DNA from: Tabrizicola sp.
GTDB taxonomy: Bacteria > Pseudomonadota > Alphaproteobacteria > Rhodobacterales > Rhodobacteraceae
Length of the DNA: 64,000 bases
Reading direction: 5' to 3'
Assembly (NCBI RefSeq): GCF_016792905.1
Contig: NZ_JAEULP010000036.1
Coordinates: 44,109 to 108,108 of the forward strand
In this document: positions 59,968-64,000 of the stretch, in pieces
Position numbering within the stretch: the stretch's first letter is position 1
Layout: each line of letters begins with the position of its first letter
Program-made: the position numbers and the translations under genes
The notes under the pieces: model-generated
Told to the model about the DNA's origin: nothing
The model's input: the letters and a program-made list of their open reading frames with translations, nothing else
Database searches by the model: none

Positions 59968-60290
59968 CGTCCCGGCGCCCAGCGCCCGTGTTCAAGCGCG
60001 GTCCATCCCGGCAGAAGCCCGGGCGGCGGCGGGCCGTCCTGCCAGAAGCACAGCCGCAGGTGGTCGGGCGCCTCGCCCTCGCCCACCAGCGCCCAGTCCA
60101 TGTGGAACCCGTCGATCAAGAGCCCCTCGGCGTAAAAGGCGATCTCCTCCGCCTCCAGCGCCTCGGACGGGGACGCACCCCAACCCTCCTCCCCGCCCCA
60201 GAACACCAGCCCCTCGATATCGCGATGCTTCCGCGCCAGCCGGGCCAGCGGGGCAAGGAAGGCCTCGATCGGCGTCAGCTCCTTTGCCAT
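59964..60290 (-). CDS. Hypothetical protein
   Basis: A 108-residue acidic, Trp-rich soluble protein with no domain I recognise (segments LVFWGGEEGWGASPS and HLRLCFWQDGPPPPG). No signal peptide or helix. Its start shares one base with the stop of the GAF-domain gene upstream (TGATG), so the two are co-translated. The context gives no firm function. Confidence 0.65.
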   Translation of the reverse strand: MAKELTPIEAFLAPLARLARKHRDIEGLVFWGGEEGWGASPSEALEAEEIAFYAEGLLIDGFHMDWALVGEGEAPDHLRLCFWQDGPPPPGLLPGWTALEHGRWAPGR

Positions 60291-60712
60291 CAGCGCAGCG
60301 CCGCGGCCAGTGCCGGGGTCGCCTCCGCCACCAGGGCCTGATAACCCGCCAGCCGCTCGCGCGTGAAATGCCCGGCCTCGGCCAGGATGTTCACCGTTCC
60401 CAGCACCTTGTCGTCCTCCACCACCGGCACGTTGATGCAGGACCCGAGCCCCAGCGAAACGATCAGCGCGTGGTCGAAGAAATACTTCGCGAACTCGGGT
60501 GGAGTGTTCGCCACAAAGGTCTGCCGCCCGGCGATGGTGGCATCATACCAGCCGTCCCTTTCCAGCGGTTTCGTGCCGGATAACGGGTATTCAACGGGAT
60601 GCGAGGTGTAGAGCCGCCGCGCGAGACCTGCGCCCTCGTCAACGGTCGTCACCGTGAACAGCCGTGTGCCAAGGGCTTCGCAGCTGGCGTGCAGGTCGGT
60701 AAAGGCGCTCAT
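60290..60712 (-). CDS. GAF-domain protein
   Basis: A 140-residue single GAF domain: ARRLYTSHPVEYPLSGTKPL, an FVANTPPEF segment and LGSCINVPVVEDDKVLGTVNI (the last strand pair typical of GAF). It may bind a small ligand; the spacing of its two cysteines does not match free-methionine-sulfoxide reductase. Preceded by holA (10-base gap), so possibly part of leuS-lptE-holA transcription. Confidence 0.78.
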   Translation of the reverse strand: MSAFTDLHASCEALGTRLFTVTTVDEGAGLARRLYTSHPVEYPLSGTKPLERDGWYDATIAGRQTFVANTPPEFAKYFFDHALIVSLGLGSCINVPVVEDDKVLGTVNILAEAGHFTRERLAGYQALVAEATPALAAALR

Positions 60713-60722
60713 TTCGGTCTCC

Positions 60723-61736
60723 TTATCGTCGCGTCATCGCAATGCGGATCAGCGCGCGTTCCATCAGCGCCATGCCCGGCGCCTTGCTGGCGGACCGCAG
60801 GGTCAGGTCGGTCTCCAACAGCACCGCCAGCGCCTGTTCCAGCGCCCGCACCCCCCATTGCCCGGCCTGCCGCCCCATCGCGTCCTTCTGCTTGAAGTTC
60901 ACCCGCGCCTTCTGGATGCCCACCCCCGGACCGGCCGGATCGGTCGCCGCCGCGTGCAACACGCGGAAATGCCGCAGCGCCTGGATGCAGATCGTCACCG
61001 GCAGTGTCCCCTGCCCCTCCAGCCGCCGGAACAAGGGGCCAATCTGGGCACTCCGCGCCTCGGCCACCGCGTCGATCAGGTCATCGACCTCGGCCTCGAT
61101 CGTCGCCGGCGCCATCGCCGCCACGTCGGCGGGCGTCAGGGGTGCGGCATCGCCATATTTGTAGAGCGCGATCTTCTCCAGCGTCTGGCGGAAATCACCG
61201 GGGTCGAGAGCGCGCGCAAGGGTTGTCAGATCGGTCATCGCCTCGCGGTCGATGTTCGCAAGACCTGCCTTCTTCAGCGCATCCTCGATCTCTTCCCGGC
61301 CGGGTGGTTCGTCGTACAGGCCGATGCTGACGGCCTTGGGATGCTTGTCGAACAGCACCTTCAGCGCCGACTTGCCCGTCAGCCCGCCTGCCGTCACCAC
61401 GATCGCCGCATCGCCCGGCTTCCATTCCGCCAAGGCAATGGCAACGGTCTCCGCCAGCCCGTCCGTCGCCTCCTCGACAAAGGCCACGCGCGGCCCGGGA
61501 AAGAACCCCACCGCCTTGATCGCGTCCAGCAGCAGGCTGCCGTCCTTGCGCAGGTCGCCGCCGGACATCCGCGTCAGGCGCATCTCGGCCTCGCCCTCTG
61601 GCCCGATCAGCGCGGCAATCGCCTCCTGCCGCTTCAGCGCCACCCGCATCGCATCGGCGCCGAAGATCAAGAGGCCCGCGCGGCCCGGATCGGGTTTCGC
61701 GCAATAGCGGGCGGCCTCGACCCCTTTCAGGATCAT
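60723..61736 (-). CDS. holA: DNA polymerase III subunit delta HolA
   Basis: Clamp-loader wrench subunit of the replicase, 337 residues. It opens LIFGADAMRVALKRQEAI, with RMSGGDLRKD and the AIVVTAGGL strand; the C-terminal helical domain has RHFRVLHAA. Typical of alphaproteobacterial HolA, which diverges from the E. coli protein. The start overlaps the lptE stop (ATGA), the common leuS-lptE-holA order. Confidence 0.92.
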   Translation of the reverse strand: MILKGVEAARYCAKPDPGRAGLLIFGADAMRVALKRQEAIAALIGPEGEAEMRLTRMSGGDLRKDGSLLLDAIKAVGFFPGPRVAFVEEATDGLAETVAIALAEWKPGDAAIVVTAGGLTGKSALKVLFDKHPKAVSIGLYDEPPGREEIEDALKKAGLANIDREAMTDLTTLARALDPGDFRQTLEKIALYKYGDAAPLTPADVAAMAPATIEAEVDDLIDAVAEARSAQIGPLFRRLEGQGTLPVTICIQALRHFRVLHAAATDPAGPGVGIQKARVNFKQKDAMGRQAGQWGVRALEQALAVLLETDLTLRSASKAPGMALMERALIRIAMTRR

Positions 61737-62341
61737 GGCAGGCTGGCAGCGGCAGCGATCAGCCGGGCGACGATCTGGTCGGCCAGGATGCGCATCAGGC
61801 GATAGGCCGCGTCTTCCTCGGCGGCCAGCCCCGCGACGGTCGATCCCGTGGCGGAATAGGCCGTGAAGCTCTGCACCCGCCCGCCCGTGACCTGCGCGCC
61901 CGTCTCCCGCTCGGTCAGGGCGTAATCGACCACGCCCTTCAGGTTGTAGCGGGTGATCTTGTTGTCGGTCGTGATCCCCACGCCCACCGCTTCGGTGGTG
62001 ATGGTGTAGGACAGGTCATACCGGATCGCCTCCGGTCGGCCCAGTCGCTCCTCCAGCCGTTCCACCAGGTCGAAGGCGTTCTTGTCGGTCGGATCCTGCA
62101 CCCAAACCGTCCCGGTCAGCTTGCTGGCGCCGCCTCCGGGGCCATAGGCCGGGGTAAACCCGCAGGCGGCAAGCGCGAGGGGGACGAGGAGGACGAAGCG
62201 GCGGGACAGGTTCCCCTCTCCACCGAGGGAAGAGGTGGGCGACACTCCTCGGGCGCCTCGATTGCCGATACGGGCAACAGGTTCCCTCTCCCCGGAAGGG
62301 GGAGGGCTGGGGAGGGGGTCTGTACGATCAGACGACGACAT
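61733..62341 (-). CDS. lptE: LPS-assembly lipoprotein LptE with N-terminal repeat insert
   Basis: Outer-membrane lipoprotein that plugs LptD during lipopolysaccharide export. The lipobox LALAAC puts the lipidated cysteine at residue 60, and the mature protein begins [11 protein letters not shown] as in Rhodobacterales LptE. The ATG at 62341 overlaps the leuS end by 14 bases and gives MSSSDR; residues ~7-46 are Pro/Gly/Arg-rich and encoded by a palindromic repeat that separates MSSSDR from [13 protein letters not shown]. Without it a normal signal peptide would result. A later non-ATG start may be used instead. Confidence 0.85.
   Translation of the reverse strand: MSSSDRTDPLPSPPPSGEREPVARIGNRGARGVSPTSSLGGEGNLSRRFVLLVPLALAACGFTPAYGPGGGASKLTGTVWVQDPTDKNAFDLVERLEERLGRPEAIRYDLSYTITTEAVGVGITTDNKITRYNLKGVVDYALTERETGAQVTGGRVQSFTAYSATGSTVAGLAAEEDAAYRLMRILADQIVARLIAAAASLP
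62204..62323. repeat. Palindromic repeat pair in the lptE signal-peptide region
   Basis: Two hairpin-forming units, gttccctctccccggaaggg-like (near 62280-62320) and its inverted relative ggttcccctctccaccgagg-like (near 62210-62245), with about 35 bases between. Located right after the leuS stop, within the lptE frame. The C/T-rich design differs a little from the cobG-type units. Confidence 0.7.
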
Positions 62342-64000
62342 TGATGATGCGGCCCGGCACGACGATGATCTTCTTCACCGGCTGCCCGGCAAGAAACTTG
62401 ATCACATCCTCATCCGCCAGAGCCAGCTTTTCAACCTCCGAGCCGGGCATATCCTTCGGCACGCTGATTTCCGCCCGCCGCTTGCCGTTGATCTGGATCG
62501 GCAGGGTCACGGTGTCGTCGACCAGCAGCGCCGGGTCCGCCCTGGGCCACGCCGCCTGAGCACACAGCCCCGCGCCGCCCTGATAGGACCAGATGGATTC
62601 GGCGATATGCGGGGTCATCGGCGACATCAGCTTGGCCAGCGTGCGGATCGCTTCCTTCATCACGGGCGTCGAGGCATTGGCCTTGGCGATGGTGTTGGTG
62701 AACCCATAAAGCGAGGCAATGGCCTTGTTGAAGGCAAAGCCCTCGATCCCCTTCGTCACCTCGTCGATCGCCTTCGCGGTGGCCTTGGCCAGGTCGATGT
62801 CGCCCTCGCCCTTGTGATCCGCGGGCATCTCGCCAATCCGGGAACACAGGGACCACACCCGCGACAGATGCTTGTGCGCCGCCTCGGCCCCCGAGGAGGT
62901 CCATTCCACGTCCCGCTCCGGCGGCGAATCCGACATCACGAACCAGCGGGCGGTATCGGCCCCGAAGGCCGCGATGATGTTCATCGGATCGACGACATTC
63001 TTCTTCGATTTCGACATCTTGGCCGAAGGGATCACTTCGACCAGCAGCCCCTCGTCGCTCAATGCGCGAATCCAGGCGTCGACATCGTCGATCATGTCCA
63101 CGGGCGGCGGCACGTTGCCCGGCACGACGATCCTGCGGTCCGCCACGTTGAAAACGGTCACGTCCTCGGGCAGGTGATAGACCGGACGGCCCTGCGCGTC
63201 GCGGGTCTGGTAGATCTCGTGCGTCACCATGCCTTGCGTGAAAAGGGCATTGAACGGCTCGATGGCCTTCTGCGGCAGGTGGCCGGCCTTCTGCATCGCC
63301 CGGGCGAAGAACCGGGAATAGAGGAGATGCAGAATCGCATGCTCGACCCCGCCGATGTATTGGTCGACGTTCATCCAGTAATCCGCGTCCTCCATCACCG
63401 TCGGCGTCGTCGCGCGGGGGGCGGTGAAGCGGGCGTAGTACCAGCTTGAATCGACGAAAGTATCCATCGTGTCCGTCTCGCGCCGGGCCTTGGCGCCGCA
63501 TTTCGGACAGGTGCAGTCGCGCCAGGTCGGATGGCGGTCCAGCGGATTGCCCGGCACGTCGAAGCTGACGTCATAGGGCAGCTCGATGGGCAGGTTCTTC
63601 TTGTCTTCGGGCACCACCCCGCAGTCCGCGCAATGGATCACCGGGATCGGACAGCCCCAATAGCGCTGGCGGCTGACGCCCCAGTCGCGCAGCCGGTACT
63701 TGGTGACGCCCTTGCCGTAGCCCTGCGCCTCGGCATGGGCGATGGCTGCCGCCACACCCTCGTCGCCCGTCTGCACTTCGGCGCCCGCAAAGCGCCGCAC
63801 ATAGCGGACCTTTTCCGACTTCATCGGCAGGAAGGCCTCGTCCAGCCTCGCATCTGCGCCGCCCTCGGCGACATAGACCGACTTGATCGGCAGCCGGTAC
63901 TTGGTGGCGAAGTCGAAATCCCGCTGGTCATGCGCCGGGCAGCCGAAGATCGCCCCGGTGCCATAGTCCATCAGGATGAAGTTGGCGATCCAGACCGGCA
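62328..64000 (-). CDS. leuS: Leucyl-tRNA synthetase LeuS, 5' end beyond window
   Basis: C-terminal ~557 residues of class Ia leucyl-tRNA synthetase. The coding frame runs through base 64000, and the residues before the first internal Met (PVWIANFIL) match the LeuRS editing domain, so the gene starts outside the window. Visible are the editing-domain [33 protein letters not shown], a zinc-like CxxC pair (CPKC), the signature AKMSKSKKN, and the anticodon-binding and C-terminal domains ending [10 protein letters not shown]. It heads leuS-lptE-holA. Confidence 0.95.
   Translation of the reverse strand, partial: PVWIANFILMDYGTGAIFGCPAHDQRDFDFATKYRLPIKSVYVAEGGADARLDEAFLPMKSEKVRYVRRFAGAEVQTGDEGVAAAIAHAEAQGYGKGVTKYRLRDWGVSRQRYWGCPIPVIHCADCGVVPEDKKNLPIELPYDVSFDVPGNPLDRHPTWRDCTCPKCGAKARRETDTMDTFVDSSWYYARFTAPRATTPTVMEDADYWMNVDQYIGGVEHAILHLLYSRFFARAMQKAGHLPQKAIEPFNALFTQGMVTHEIYQTRDAQGRPVYHLPEDVTVFNVADRRIVVPGNVPPPVDMIDDVDAWIRALSDEGLLVEVIPSAKMSKSKKNVVDPMNIIAAFGADTARWFVMSDSPPERDVEWTSSGAEAAHKHLSRVWSLCSRIGEMPADHKGEGDIDLAKATAKAIDEVTKGIEGFAFNKAIASLYGFTNTIAKANASTPVMKEAIRTLAKLMSPMTPHIAESIWSYQGGAGLCAQAAWPRADPALLVDDTVTLPIQINGKRRAEISVPKDMPGSEVEKLALADEDVIKFLAGQPVKKIIVVPGRIINVVV

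Overview
The window is a dense, very G+C-rich alphaproteobacterial chromosome segment, most likely from the Rhodobacterales (Rhodobacter/Paracoccus relatives). The evidence is the aerobic, CobG-type cobalamin gene set, a ChrR-like anti-sigma factor whose metal ligands and CxC pair fall at the same residue numbers as in Rhodobacter sphaeroides ChrR, the leuS-lptE-holA order, and pervasive ATGA/GTGA stop-start overlaps. No rRNA, tRNA, insertion sequence, prophage or CRISPR array was recognised.

Region 1 (about 0.9-19.2 kb) is an oxygen-dependent cobalamin locus. Two cobalamin riboswitches on the minus strand head a cobalt-uptake unit (cbtB-cbtA-cobF-phosphotransferase) and a large biosynthetic unit (DUF1636 gene-cobW-cobN-cobG-cobH-cobI-cobJ). 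A second run (cobL-cobE-cobM-cobB-cobA-DUF1636 gene) lies between them. cobK sits on the opposite strand, start codon to start codon with cobL. cobO is divergent from the second riboswitch. Together these cover uroporphyrinogen III to adenosyl-cobyrinate a,c-diamide, apart from the CobS/CobT chelatase subunits and the cobalt reductase, which are not here.

Region 2 (19.3-27.1 kb) is mixed: a small lipoprotein, a serine hydrolase, an RpoE/ChrR singlet-oxygen-type sigma/anti-sigma pair with a candidate autoregulated promoter, a HutD protein, rmuC-mutL, an SbtA/PII-like bicarbonate transporter pair and an SDR oxidoreductase.

Region 3 (27.1-41.1 kb) is the most unusual part. It is one uninterrupted minus-strand run: CUT1 sugar ABC transporter, GH63-like glucosidase, a 1009-residue fusion of an APH-type kinase, an M23 domain and a class-III-aminotransferase-fold phospho-lyase, an amino-acid binding protein, a GH1 glycosidase, a LacI regulator and an amino-acid permease. 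I infer uptake and breakdown of a glycosylated amino alcohol. Collagen-type glucosyl-galactosyl-hydroxylysine would use every enzyme. Nearby are XRE-cupin, class III aminotransferase and P5CR-like genes, then a saccharopine-dehydrogenase-like gene and an antiquitin-type aldehyde dehydrogenase operon with a fused 2-oxoacid dehydrogenase E1 and an acyltransferase. These could all work around alpha-aminoadipate semialdehyde.

Region 4 (50-64 kb) holds a LysR regulator, an AT-rich orphan gene, a polyamine-type ABC operon with an aminobutyraldehyde-type dehydrogenase, a glycosyltransferase, a LysR regulator, small genes, then holA-lptE-leuS (leuS runs off the end).

Several families of palindromic repeats are scattered through the window. 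Some lie inside reading frames (cobG, cobN, lptE and the GH63-like gene) and are read through without a frameshift, which resembles Rickettsia palindromic elements.
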